Origin: Acidobacteriota bacterium
GTDB lineage: Bacteria > Acidobacteriota > Holophagae > Acanthopleuribacterales > Acanthopleuribacteraceae
Length of the DNA: 64,000 bases
Direction: 5' to 3'
NCBI GenBank assembly: GCA_020637335.1
Contig: JACJWC010000021.1
Span: 1 to 64,000 of the forward strand
The notes beneath the pieces were generated by a model. That model saw only the letters and a list, made by a program, of their open reading frames with translations. It had not been told where the DNA came from and did no database searches. Position numbers and translations under genes: made by a program. Positions within the stretch are counted from its first letter, which is position 1. Each line of letters opens with the position of its first letter. Shown in pieces: positions 52,873 through 61,852 of the stretch.

Positions 52873-55800
52873 TTATTCGGTTTCTACCAGGGCGCCGCGG
52901 ATTTTTGATTCATAATGTAAGTTCTTGTTTTTAAACTGGATAGGACTGCTCATGGGATCGCAAATGCCCTGGATCCCCGCCCAGCCATTGCGGCCATTTG
53001 TTTTTACAAAATACAAGGCGGCGTCTGCCATTTGCAGAATACTGTTCCAATCAAATGCTTCGGGATCATCGGGTAGGAAAGGAAAGGGCGCAAACCCAAT
53101 GGAACAAGTCACCTGAATGGACTCGCCTCTGTCCGACTCAAACACGGTGCGGGCGACCGCATCCCGCAGGCGTTCGGCCATTTCACTGGCATCAGCGCGG
53201 GTCATGAAGCGACACACGATCAGAAATTCCTCGCCCCCCCAGCGCACGATCATGTCTGAAGTACGAAATGTTTTGAGCATTACCGCGGCGATTTTTTGCA
53301 GCACCAAATCTCCGGAGGGATGACCATAAACATCATTTATCTTTTTGAAGTGATCCAAATCGACCAGAAAAAAGATCAAGTCGGCCTCTTTCGCCTGATG
53401 ACCCTCCTGACGGTAGCGTCTTAAGCTGGTCTCCAGCTTCTCGGGTAAATGCTGCATCAAAAATCGCCGATTGTTTAAACCCGTTAGGGGATCAGTTACG
53501 GAAAGTTCAGCTAAATTTCGATTGGCTTCGGTCAGGCGTTCTTGTTTTTCACGTAAATTTTCGAGCATTTGGACCTTGGAAACAGCCGTTCGAACATGCA
53601 CTGCCAAAGGTTCTAATTTGGCCGCCTCTGCGGGATCGAACGGCGGTTGGTCACTCTTCCGCGCAACTAATAAAAGCCCTTCACCTTGATTCTCGAGCCG
53701 CAGGGCCAAAACGGACCAGGCCGGTCGGTTGGGTTCAACTTGCCAAGACCCTAAACACCAACTGCCTTGATGCGTTTTGCTGTCAAGCGGGATGAGCCGG
53801 TCATGGCTCCACGTTCGCGGGAAATCTGGGCTACCCGAATAAACCAAACGAAAGGTATCTTTATCTGGGTTTCGCCAATAAAAAGCACCGATGCCCAGGC
53901 CATGAAAAAACTGATTGAATTGGAGCAGCATCTCGCCAATGACTTGCTCCATGGTTTGACCTTGGTTAATCGCTTTTACGATACTGTCGATGGCCGCCAA
54001 TTCTCGATTGAAACTTTGCAGTTCAGCGGTTCGCGCAGCGACTTCAGCTTCCAGGGCCTGTTTTTGCTGTTGAAAACTCCGCACACGCTGGGCATAAATC
54101 AGGTACATGACCCCAAGTGCCAACAATAAGACCAAGGCGCGGAACCACGTGGTTTGATAGAAGGCAGGCGGCACAACCAACTCTAATTGGATGCCCTGTT
54201 CATTCCAAACTTGGTCGTTGTTGGTCCCCTGCAATTCAAATTGAAAGGTACCGGGTGGAATTTTGGTAAAAGTGGCCACACGACGCGTACCCGCATCAAA
54301 CCAAGAATCTTCAAAACCCGCCAGACGGTATCGGAAGCGATTCGATTCACTCGCTCGCAGACTCAGGGCGGTGTAGTGGATCTCGAGTGTTTTCGGACTT
54401 TTCTTGAGGTGAATCGGTTGCACCAGGGATTGCTCTTCGCCGTCGACCCAGACGGCGGTGATGGCTAGGGGTGGAATGTAGGGATTGGCCTGGATTTGAC
54501 CTTTACGAATCCGCACAACTCCAGCCATGCCCGGCAGCCAAATGGTGCCGTCTTCATCGCGAAAACCTTTGGCCGGCGCATTAAACGCCAATCCTTCTAA
54601 GCCTTCATGTTTGCCGTACAAGCGCATATCTTCAGATGAAACCCGCCGACCACTGGTGAGCGCTTGTTCGCGAATTTTTAAGACGCCGCGTTCACCTGTC
54701 AACCAATAGGACCCATCATCGTCCTGAACAATTTGAAATACAGCGGGTTGGCTCCCATCGGCAAACGGTGGAACGGGTACCAAACGCCCTTGATTGAAAA
54801 AACTCAAGCCGGCATTGGTGCCGACCCAGAGAATGCCATTGCGGTCCTCGCTTAAATGGAGAATGACATCACTGGTCAGGCCATCTTTTTGACGATAGTG
54901 GGAAATCTTGCCAGATTTCACCGCCAACAGGCCCCAGCCATCGGTGCCCCACCACTGGGTTCCATCAGTCGTTTCCAAAACACACACCATGGAGGTCTGT
55001 TCGAACTCTGTATCCGCTAAGGCCGGTTGTAAGCCAGTGCCAACAACCTTGTAAGGACCAGAGGAAGTGGCAACCCAGATCGTGCCATCCGGTAATCCGT
55101 GAATTTGGCGAATCCGCATCTGGTCCATCGGGATACCGGGCGGTGCAGTCACTCGGTGAAATCCGGCTTCGTCCAACCAACCTAACCCGGTGAAGCCACC
55201 TATCCACAAGCGACCTTTGGCATCTTCCAGCATGGTGCGGACTTGCCAAACACCCAGGTCCTCGACCGACAAAGCCAATTCAAACCGATTCTCGCGCCAA
55301 ACAAATGCGCCTTCAAAAACTGTTGAAATCCACAACTCTCCATTTTGGCGGCGCACAATGCCACTGACCTTGCCATTCTCAAGACCATGCCTTTTGCCGA
55401 AGGTGGTAATGGGTCCCTCTGAAAGGCGATGCAAGCCATCGCGAAAGGTGCCGACCCACAATCCGCCTTCATGATCAAAAACCATGCTGGAAACGTCACT
55501 GGTTCCAATCCTCTCGAAAAATTGAGACTGGGCTTGATTGTAAAAATACAAACTCTTGGACGTGCCTATCCACAGGTTCCCAGCCCGATCCTCACACAGT
55601 TCATAAACCGTTTTATCGGGTAAATCGGCCAGAAAATTGCGGTTCCCGTCCGCTAGGTATTGATAAACGCCACGCGTGGTGGCAATCCATTTGGATCCGA
55701 TGGGACTCACGCGAATCTGGTTGACATCGATTCCATCCAAGTCGCTTATGGCCGCTTGTTGTTTTTCATGGTCCCAGACGACCAAACCAGCCGTGTTAAA

Positions 55801-56352
55801 CCCAACCCAGACGCGCTTTTCAGCATCAACAGCAAGGCTCTCCACCCGGGTCTGGAATCGCGGATCTAACTCGCCCATGGATTGGACTCGATTCGGTTCA
55901 ATCAGGTACAAACCGCCTGCAGTTCCGACCCAAACCCGATCTTGGTCACAGGCCAGTGAGGTAATTACATTTTCGGGAATAGGGAACCGTTCAGAAGGAT
56001 AACCCGCGCCATCACAATCAATCCAAAACAAACCGCGGCCCGCGGTTCCAACCCAAATTCGATCGGCCTGGATGGCCAAAGTCAATATGCCGGCATTACT
56101 CAGGAGCGCCGAATGCGGACCGGGCGGGGGATTAAAATTGAGGCCGTCAAACCGTACCAATCCGCCAAAAGTACCAATCCACAAAAAGCCGTCAGGGCCC
56201 AAGGCCAGCGTTTTTACACGCGCATTGGTTAACCCGTTATCCACATTCCAGGTGTCCAGGATTAATTCGTTTGGTGGCAGGCTAAAGGCACGCCGATCCA
56301 CTAAATCCTGTGGTGTCGCTATGAACAGCAACGACAGGCCGATTGCCAACAT
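52873..56352 (-). CDS. two-component-regulator-propeller sensor with GGDEF domain
   Basis: A 1159-residue membrane sensor and probable diguanylate cyclase. Signal peptide; about 20-640 consists of propeller repeats (GFLWIGTFGGLVRFDGL, VWVGTAGGLYLI, LWVGTNAGLSFF), probably two seven-bladed units; Y_Y_Y domain (about 655-735, FRYRLAGFEDSWFDAG); membrane helix FRALVLLLALGVMYLIYAQ; coiled coil; a GAF-like domain (about 790-940); and GGDEF domain with GGEEF at 1039-1043. The inhibitory RxxD site (RTSD) is intact five residues upstream, so product feedback is expected. External signals would be converted into cyclic-di-GMP. A perfect TATAAT lies upstream. Confidence 0.92.
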   Translation of the reverse strand: MLAIGLSLLFIATPQDLVDRRAFSLPPNELILDTWNVDNGLTNARVKTLALGPDGFLWIGTFGGLVRFDGLNFNPPPGPHSALLSNAGILTLAIQADRIWVGTAGRGLFWIDCDGAGYPSERFPIPENVITSLACDQDRVWVGTAGGLYLIEPNRVQSMGELDPRFQTRVESLAVDAEKRVWVGFNTAGLVVWDHEKQQAAISDLDGIDVNQIRVSPIGSKWIATTRGVYQYLADGNRNFLADLPDKTVYELCEDRAGNLWIGTSKSLYFYNQAQSQFFERIGTSDVSSMVFDHEGGLWVGTFRDGLHRLSEGPITTFGKRHGLENGKVSGIVRRQNGELWISTVFEGAFVWRENRFELALSVEDLGVWQVRTMLEDAKGRLWIGGFTGLGWLDEAGFHRVTAPPGIPMDQMRIRQIHGLPDGTIWVATSSGPYKVVGTGLQPALADTEFEQTSMVCVLETTDGTQWWGTDGWGLLAVKSGKISHYRQKDGLTSDVILHLSEDRNGILWVGTNAGLSFFNQGRLVPVPPFADGSQPAVFQIVQDDDGSYWLTGERGVLKIREQALTSGRRVSSEDMRLYGKHEGLEGLAFNAPAKGFRDEDGTIWLPGMAGVVRIRKGQIQANPYIPPLAITAVWVDGEEQSLVQPIHLKKSPKTLEIHYTALSLRASESNRFRYRLAGFEDSWFDAGTRRVATFTKIPPGTFQFELQGTNNDQVWNEQGIQLELVVPPAFYQTTWFRALVLLLALGVMYLIYAQRVRSFQQQKQALEAEVAARTAELQSFNRELAAIDSIVKAINQGQTMEQVIGEMLLQFNQFFHGLGIGAFYWRNPDKDTFRLVYSGSPDFPRTWSHDRLIPLDSKTHQGSWCLGSWQVEPNRPAWSVLALRLENQGEGLLLVARKSDQPPFDPAEAAKLEPLAVHVRTAVSKVQMLENLREKQERLTEANRNLAELSVTDPLTGLNNRRFLMQHLPEKLETSLRRYRQEGHQAKEADLIFFLVDLDHFKKINDVYGHPSGDLVLQKIAAVMLKTFRTSDMIVRWGGEEFLIVCRFMTRADASEMAERLRDAVARTVFESDRGESIQVTCSIGFAPFPFLPDDPEAFDWNSILQMADAALYFVKTNGRNGWAGIQGICDPMSSPIQFKNKNLHYESKIRGALVETE

Positions 56353-56387
56353 GCGGCCTCCCCGTACCCGGTAGTGAACTTCACCCT

Positions 56388-56393
56388 ATTATA
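56388..56393 (-). promoter_or_regulatory. -10 element upstream of the propeller-GGDEF gene
   Basis: Perfect TATAAT on the minus strand, about 36 bases before the ATG, with no good -35 at 17-18 bases. GGGGAGG serves as the ribosome site. It lies in the gap after marC, so this gene is probably not part of the operon that ends with marC. Confidence 0.45.
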
Positions 56394-56443
56394 CGGCCGG
56401 ATGGGCTAAAGCGCAGCCTCCCAATGCCTTCTGTTAAGTGCGC

Positions 56444-57043
56444 TTAGGTTCCCGGAATGAGATGGATGTCGCGCAAACCATCCAAAAACATCTGAACGGC
56501 CAGCGCGACCAGGACCATGCCCATCAGGCGTTCCATGGCAATCAATCCGCGCATGCGCAGCAATTTGAGAAATAACGGCGAGAAATACAGAATCAAAGCC
56601 GTGACCAACCAGGCAACCGAGAGCGCAATCCACCAGCGGAACATGCCCTGCGGCTGGCTCTTGGCCAGTAGCAGGACCGTTGCCATTGTCGAAGGACCGG
56701 CAACGCCCGGAATTGCAAGCGGAACCACCAGAGGTTCTTCTTCTTCGGGTTCCTGACCGGGGTGGCGCGGGATCGGGAAGATCATGCGAATCGCAATGAT
56801 CATGAGGATAATGCCGCCTGCCATGCTGATTGAGCTTTGGTGTAAGCCCATTAGATCGACAAAATACACCCCGCCAAACAGGAACGCGACCAATACCGTA
56901 TAGGCAATCAGCAGTTCGCGCAGAATGACTTTTTTGCGCCGCTTCTCCGCAACCGGTTTCAGAGCCGAAAGGAAAAACGGGATATTGCCCAGCGGATCCA
57001 TGACCAAAAATAGAGTGATGATGACCTTGAGCAAATCGTTCAT
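56444..57043 (-). CDS. MarC family integral membrane protein
   Basis: A 199-residue protein with six hydrophobic helices. It opens with LLKVIITLFLVMDPLGNIPFFLSAL, the MarC signature, and has VPLAIPGVAGPSTMATVLLL in the second half. A charged loop PRHPGQEPEEEEP separates the two halves. MarC-family proteins were once linked to multiple antibiotic resistance, later disputed; some relatives transport amino acids. Its start overlaps the stop of the aminomuconate deaminase fusion by ATGA, placing it last in the tryptophan/aminophenol operon, so transport of an aromatic amine or related product is a reasonable guess. Confidence 0.88.
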   Translation of the reverse strand: MNDLLKVIITLFLVMDPLGNIPFFLSALKPVAEKRRKKVILRELLIAYTVLVAFLFGGVYFVDLMGLHQSSISMAGGIILMIIAIRMIFPIPRHPGQEPEEEEPLVVPLAIPGVAGPSTMATVLLLAKSQPQGMFRWWIALSVAWLVTALILYFSPLFLKLLRMRGLIAMERLMGMVLVALAVQMFLDGLRDIHLIPGT

Positions 57044-58461
57044 GGTTTGGCGACCACTTTCAATTCGATGGCGATCGGCGTGGGCAGGCTGGAAATGCCT
57101 AAAGTCGTGCGGGTTGGCCCGATCGGTCCAAGCAGTTCGGCATAGACTTCGTTATAGGCCTTGAAATCGCGTTTCATATCGGTCAGGAACACCGTAACAT
57201 CCACGACTTTATCCAGGCTGGAACCTGCATCCTCCAAAATGGTGCGCACGTTTTCAATTACCGCCCGCGTTTGAACGCGGATATCCCAATCGATCACTTC
57301 GCCGTGTTCATTCAGCGTGACACCCGGAATGGCTGCGGAACCCCGTTGGCGCGGACCCACCCCCGAAAGGAATAGGAAATCGCCTTCTCGCCGTGCATGC
57401 GGGTAGGCGCCAACCGGCTCGGGCGCTTTTTGGCTCTCAATTTTCTGAGCTTGAACAGTGGCGACCGGTGCTGAAACGGACCTGCTCACTTTGTTCTCAG
57501 TTGGTGAATTCCCAGTCGGTGCGTCCTCTTCTGGCCCACTCTTTTGGCCCCGGAAAGCTGGATCCGCTGCTTCCATGGCCTGAATGACTGAGGATTCACT
57601 TTCAAAATTCAAAGAAAAGCCCGGTAAAATCGGCACTTTTGGCGTGATTTCCAACAGCCCCGCACCGGTGCCCCAGACCGCCTCATAACCATAGCACTTA
57701 CCGGAAAAATCGTTGTGGTGGCCGAGCAAGCCGTTGAGCCACCAGATCCCTTTAAAGCCCATGTCGGCGTTCGCTTCGCGCGCAAATTCACGCGCGCATT
57801 GGGCCACATCCTCCAGACGACCCTCGCCCAGAAGTTCACAAATTTTTAAATTCCATTCATGGTCTTTGGCCGAGCTAATCGCATCCTGCGCTGGGTCGAT
57901 GTCCTTGACCCACAGACGATTAGACAAAGCGCTGACCAGCACAATCACGGCACTTTTGCCTTGTTCAGCCAGTGCGGAACAAGCGGCGTGGCCCAAGCGC
58001 AGCATCTCGTCGCGATCGGCGTAGATGTTACAGGAAACCATGGATGCCGGGAATTTATTGTGCGGGTTCAAAAGTTTCTGGGCCACGATGCTGCCGGTAT
58101 CAATCGGGAAGCCGTAATAGTTGACGGTCGCCGCATGATAGCCTTGTTGACGGGTCAGATCGGCGTAGCTTTTGGCAAAGTCCGGATCAATGACAAATTC
58201 GTATGGGATCGAACCCAGCTCGTGCCATTCCTGGTCGACATGTACCCATTTCGGCTTGGGGTTGGCCTGGAACAGATGGCCAATCACACTAAACCACTGG
58301 GTGGAAAAGTACAGGATCAGGTCAGGATTGAGTTCCTCAATACGTTTCCTGGCCTCACCATAGGCCTGATTCAAACGCTGCCAGCCCTCGTTTTGGTCCG
58401 CTGCTAACAAAAGGTGCGGGTGGCCGGGCACTAAAAAGACGCTTTTGACGCAACTGTTCAT
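57040..58461 (-). CDS. fusion: 2-aminophenol 1,6-dioxygenase alpha-like + 2-aminomuconate deaminase (RidA)
   Basis: A 473-residue fusion. Residues about 1-285 are a class III extradiol dioxygenase (LigB fold) domain related to the downstream-metabolic alpha subunit AmnA: the region that carries a metal His in the active subunit (HSPHW) reads STQWF here, so it is non-catalytic. A low-complexity linker (about 295-345) leads to a RidA-fold domain (about 345-473) with VGAYPHARREGDFLFLSGVG, GVTLNEHGEVIDWDI, DVTVFLTDMKRDF and GPTRTTLGI, closely resembling 2-aminomuconate deaminases (AmnD, NbaF). The deaminase turns 2-aminomuconate into 4-oxalocrotonate plus ammonia. The two are separate genes in the pseudomonad pathway. 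It overlaps its neighbours on both sides by ATGA. Confidence 0.87.
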   Translation of the reverse strand: MNSCVKSVFLVPGHPHLLLAADQNEGWQRLNQAYGEARKRIEELNPDLILYFSTQWFSVIGHLFQANPKPKWVHVDQEWHELGSIPYEFVIDPDFAKSYADLTRQQGYHAATVNYYGFPIDTGSIVAQKLLNPHNKFPASMVSCNIYADRDEMLRLGHAACSALAEQGKSAVIVLVSALSNRLWVKDIDPAQDAISSAKDHEWNLKICELLGEGRLEDVAQCAREFAREANADMGFKGIWWLNGLLGHHNDFSGKCYGYEAVWGTGAGLLEITPKVPILPGFSLNFESESSVIQAMEAADPAFRGQKSGPEEDAPTGNSPTENKVSRSVSAPVATVQAQKIESQKAPEPVGAYPHARREGDFLFLSGVGPRQRGSAAIPGVTLNEHGEVIDWDIRVQTRAVIENVRTILEDAGSSLDKVVDVTVFLTDMKRDFKAYNEVYAELLGPIGPTRTTLGISSLPTPIAIELKVVAKP

Positions 58462-59357
58462 CGCACACCTCCGCGGTTCTCATGGTCCCACTCAACCACG
58501 GCATTGCCCGTACCAATCACGGTGCCGTAAGCATGCACATCGGCTGGGTAATCGGGAACGCCCATGGCGTGTAACATCCAGGTCAGGGCGCCAGCCTTGA
58601 CTTCCGCACAGGTCATTTCGATGAATTCGGGCAGAATATCCAGGAGTTGGGCACATTGACCCGTCTTCATCAGGTTGAGGACTTGCATGTCCCACAAGTA
58701 TTGGCCATGGTGGTAGACGTGTTCAAAACTCATGTCCTCCGGAATTTCCGGTTCGGTAACAAAGTGCCGATGGGAAAGCGAGTTGGAGGCCAGCAGGACG
58801 GCGCGTTTACCGGAGGCTTCGATTGCCGCGCGGGTCGCTTCGCCGAGCTTTTTCATTTCGGCCATTCCGACTTCATTGGAAAAGTAATAAGGCGAATTGT
58901 TACTGGAGATCGAGACCATGGGGATATCCCAATCGGGATTCATCAGGTGCAGGGTCGTTATGGTTCCGTAATCAATGCGGAAATCGGGATTGCGCATGAC
59001 TTTCGTCAACATACCACGCGCTTTGAGTTCCTCGTGAATAGCCAAACTCAGGTCTACATCTACATTGAGGTCATAACGGTACCGGAACAGGTTGGGGAAA
59101 ATGGGGTCAACTGATATTCCGCTGAACTTGGGTAGGCCGAGCACGTGATGACCGATGGTGGTCATCCAATGGGGCGAATGCACAATCAACACATCGGGTT
59201 TTTTGGCCAGCACGTTCTTGCGGCAGCGCTCGTAACCCCAACGCAGGATTTCCCAACCGCACTCGCTCTTGGGTTCGTTGCGCTCCGGGTTCTCACCGTA
59301 AACCAGATGCGGCGGATGTGGGGCTAAAACACCCGCGATTATCGATCCTTTTGCCAT
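58458..59357 (-). CDS. class III extradiol dioxygenase, 2-aminophenol 1,6-dioxygenase beta-like
   Basis: A 299-residue LigB-fold ring-cleaving dioxygenase. The start GVLAPHPPHLVYGENP matches AmnB-type enzymes. Candidate non-haem iron ligands are His14, His63 (HSPHW) and Glu252; acid-base residues Tyr130 and His196. From memory these correspond one residue later to His13, His62, Glu251, Tyr129 and His195 of Comamonas AmnB. The enzyme opens 2-aminophenol between C1 and C6 to 2-aminomuconate 6-semialdehyde; 3-hydroxyanthranilate is another conceivable substrate here. The alpha partner is the N-terminal part of the next gene, which overlaps by ATGA. The ALDH gene ends 9 bases upstream. Confidence 0.88.
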   Translation of the reverse strand: MAKGSIIAGVLAPHPPHLVYGENPERNEPKSECGWEILRWGYERCRKNVLAKKPDVLIVHSPHWMTTIGHHVLGLPKFSGISVDPIFPNLFRYRYDLNVDVDLSLAIHEELKARGMLTKVMRNPDFRIDYGTITTLHLMNPDWDIPMVSISSNNSPYYFSNEVGMAEMKKLGEATRAAIEASGKRAVLLASNSLSHRHFVTEPEIPEDMSFEHVYHHGQYLWDMQVLNLMKTGQCAQLLDILPEFIEMTCAEVKAGALTWMLHAMGVPDYPADVHAYGTVIGTGNAVVEWDHENRGGVR

Positions 59358-59366
59358 GGAGGACTC

Positions 59367-60806
59367 CTAAAACTCGATACAGATATTTTGGGTTTCGCTG
59401 TAAAAGTCCAGCGAGTAATGGCCACCTTCGCGGCCCATACCGGAAGCTTTCATACCGCCAAAGGGCGTGCGCAAGTCGCGGTTCATCCAGGTATTGACCC
59501 ACACGATGCCCGACTGCAGCGCTTGGGCAACCCGATGGGCGCGGCTCAGGTCCTGGGTCCAAACCGATGCGGCCAATCCATAACGCACATTATTGGCGCG
59601 CTGAATGACCTCGCTCTCGTTGTCAAAGGGCGAAATCGTGACGACCGGCCCAAAAATTTCCTCCTGAATGACCGGGCAACTGTCTTCCAAACCGGTAAAA
59701 ACACAAGGATTGAGGAAAAAACCGCGGTCAAATGGCGGCTGCAGTTCAGGCACGTCGCCACCACAGTGGACTGTCGCCCCAAGTTCCTTGGCCAGGGCGA
59801 CGTACCGGCGGACTTTCTGCCAATGCGGTTCAGAGACCAACGCACCGATTTGGGTTAATGGATCGCTGGGATCGCCAACTTTTAATAAGCGAACGGCTGC
59901 CACGAATCGTTCCACAAATTCCGCATACAGAGCCCGTTGCACGTAGATGCGCGAATTGCACAAACAAATTTCGCCTTGATTGGCAAAACTGGCGCGGACC
60001 AGAGTGGGCAAGTGGCGGTCCAAGTCTGCATCGTCAAAGATCAAGGCCGGGTTCTTGCCGCCCAGCTCCAGGCTCAATTTCTTGAAATGGGGTGCACTGG
60101 CAGACATGATGGCTTGCGCGGTTGCGGTTCCGCCGGTGAAGGAGATCAGCGGAACATCGGGATGCCCGGTTAAGGCGGCACCCGCATGAGGACCCGTGCC
60201 AAACACCAGGTTACAAACCCCAGGTGGTAAATCGATATCGGCCATGATTTGGGACAAGCGGAATGCGGTCAAGCTGGTCCATTCAGAAGGTTTACACACC
60301 GCCGTGTTGCCCGTTGCCAGGGCTGGCGCAATCTTCCAGGTCAGCAGGTAAAGCGGTAAGTTCCAGGGCGAGATGAGACCCGCCACACCAATGGGTTTGC
60401 GGTAAGTGTAATTGATACTGCCGGGCCGATGATGCGATTCACTGGCTTCGTGCAGGATCGCGCCAGCAAAGAAGCGGAAATTGGCAACCACGCGGGGAAT
60501 ATCGACGGTTCGGGCCACGGAGATGGGTTTGCCTTGATCCTGGGATTCAAGCGCCGCGAATTCCTCTAGATTCGCTTCGATTGAATTGGCAATTTTGTGT
60601 AACCAGCCGGCGCGTTGCTCTGGCGAAGTGGCGGACCAAGCGGGGAAGGCCGCTTGAGCTGCCGTAACTGCGCGCTCGATATCTTCAGCCTTGGAATCGG
60701 GAACAGCACCTAAAGATTCACGGGTGGCAGGATTGCGATTTTCCAGGTAGGTACCATCCAATGGTGCTTGAAACTGGCCATTAATAAAGTTCTGCAAATC
60801 TACCAT
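59367..60806 (-). CDS. aldehyde dehydrogenase, 2-aminomuconate-semialdehyde dehydrogenase type
   Basis: A 479-residue NAD-dependent aldehyde dehydrogenase. Catalytic segments: SPWNLPLY (Asn149), GNTAVCKPSEWTSLTAF, FTGGTATAQ, LELGGKNPAL (Glu247) and NQGEICLCNSRIYVQ (Cys281 as likely nucleophile). The GEICLC motif is the mark of the 2-aminomuconic/2-hydroxymuconic semialdehyde dehydrogenase branch (AmnC, NbaE, ALDH8A1). It would oxidise the ring-opened semialdehyde to 2-aminomuconate before it cyclises to picolinate. It overlaps the asparaginase-like gene by 7 bases. Confidence 0.92.
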   Translation of the reverse strand: MVDLQNFINGQFQAPLDGTYLENRNPATRESLGAVPDSKAEDIERAVTAAQAAFPAWSATSPEQRAGWLHKIANSIEANLEEFAALESQDQGKPISVARTVDIPRVVANFRFFAGAILHEASESHHRPGSINYTYRKPIGVAGLISPWNLPLYLLTWKIAPALATGNTAVCKPSEWTSLTAFRLSQIMADIDLPPGVCNLVFGTGPHAGAALTGHPDVPLISFTGGTATAQAIMSASAPHFKKLSLELGGKNPALIFDDADLDRHLPTLVRASFANQGEICLCNSRIYVQRALYAEFVERFVAAVRLLKVGDPSDPLTQIGALVSEPHWQKVRRYVALAKELGATVHCGGDVPELQPPFDRGFFLNPCVFTGLEDSCPVIQEEIFGPVVTISPFDNESEVIQRANNVRYGLAASVWTQDLSRAHRVAQALQSGIVWVNTWMNRDLRTPFGGMKASGMGREGGHYSLDFYSETQNICIEF

Positions 60807-61843
60807 GAGCCATCCTTTGCATAGGTGTAAGGCTCAAAATACCAACGATCAATGTCGGGATCCCAATCGTCCCAGGGTTTTATCGATTCCATTTTTCCGC
60901 GTAATTGAGGCGGTATGAGTTCGGGAACCAGAAACGGCTTTTGGCGTTCCAAACGGTAGGGGTTGCGGAAGGGGAAATCAAGGACGCCGAGTACCCAGCG
61001 CGCCACAACCCAGGTGGCCGTGGTATCCCAACCGTGGGCCACTTTAATCACAATACCCAAACCCTGGGGAAAATCCGGGTGAACGATGGCTAGTCCCAAC
61101 AGCCCATCCGCACCTTCCTTGGCCAGCACCTTTTCCCCACAGCTTTTTAAAATGGTGGAATCGAGCCGGTTAAAGCCGCCAATCAGGTCGGGATGACGCA
61201 TCATAGCCTCCCAAACCCAGTCCTGATCGCGGTAGGTGGCCAGCGACGCATAAAACTGGGCTAGCTCGTTAACGGTCATGGAGACGGTCGGCAAGCCACA
61301 ACCATCTTTGGCAACCACTTTGGGTTGCCAATCGGGACCCAAAACTTTGCGGATCTCATCGAGATAGGCCAAGTGAAATGGGTGGTGGGGCAGGGTGTAA
61401 CCGGCGCGCGGCCAGCCTTTGAGTCGGCAACCGCGCAGGACGGCTGCGTGCTCACCGGAACAGGGGTGGTACCAGCGGCGCGGGCGGCGACGTTGTTGAC
61501 CAAACTGGATCAAAGGTCGCGCATGTGGGGTTTGCATCAGACCCAATTCACTGTCGAGCAGAATACTTTTGGCGGCGCGCACATGTTCGGTATCGCCGAT
61601 ATGACTGCTCACGGCGATGGCCTTTTGTTCCCAGCTAAAGACCGGGCCCAATTCTTTCGCGAAGACCCGGATCTGCAGCGGTTTCATCATGGAGCGGCCA
61701 TAACACAACACATTTCCGCCATAGGAATGGATTACTTCCTTGCCGTGAACCCAGGCGACCGATCCATGGATGGTACATTCCGGAATGCCATTGCGACGAT
61801 ACTCGACCAGGGGCACCCATTCATTGGACGGAGCAATAAACAT
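60800..61843 (-). CDS. asparaginase II-like (Rhizobium ReAII family) hydrolase
   Basis: A 347-residue protein of the asparaginase-II (AnsA of Rhizobium etli) family. Conserved points: SMMKP with Ser51 and Lys54, SSH with Ser79/80, PCSGEH with Cys128, and KDGCGLP with Asp180 and Cys182. In the Rhizobium enzyme (numbers from memory) the zinc site is Cys135, Lys138 and Cys189; the Lys equivalent is Glu131 here. This change, and its place in a tryptophan/aminophenol operon, argue against plain asparagine hydrolysis. An amide-cleaving step on a pathway intermediate (for example deformylation) is a guess. ATG at 61843; 9 bases after the LLM gene. Confidence 0.82.
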   Translation of the reverse strand: MFIAPSNEWVPLVEYRRNGIPECTIHGSVAWVHGKEVIHSYGGNVLCYGRSMMKPLQIRVFAKELGPVFSWEQKAIAVSSHIGDTEHVRAAKSILLDSELGLMQTPHARPLIQFGQQRRRPRRWYHPCSGEHAAVLRGCRLKGWPRAGYTLPHHPFHLAYLDEIRKVLGPDWQPKVVAKDGCGLPTVSMTVNELAQFYASLATYRDQDWVWEAMMRHPDLIGGFNRLDSTILKSCGEKVLAKEGADGLLGLAIVHPDFPQGLGIVIKVAHGWDTTATWVVARWVLGVLDFPFRNPYRLERQKPFLVPELIPPQLRGKMESIKPWDDWDPDIDRWYFEPYTYAKDGSW

Positions 61844-61852
61844 CTCAAAACC

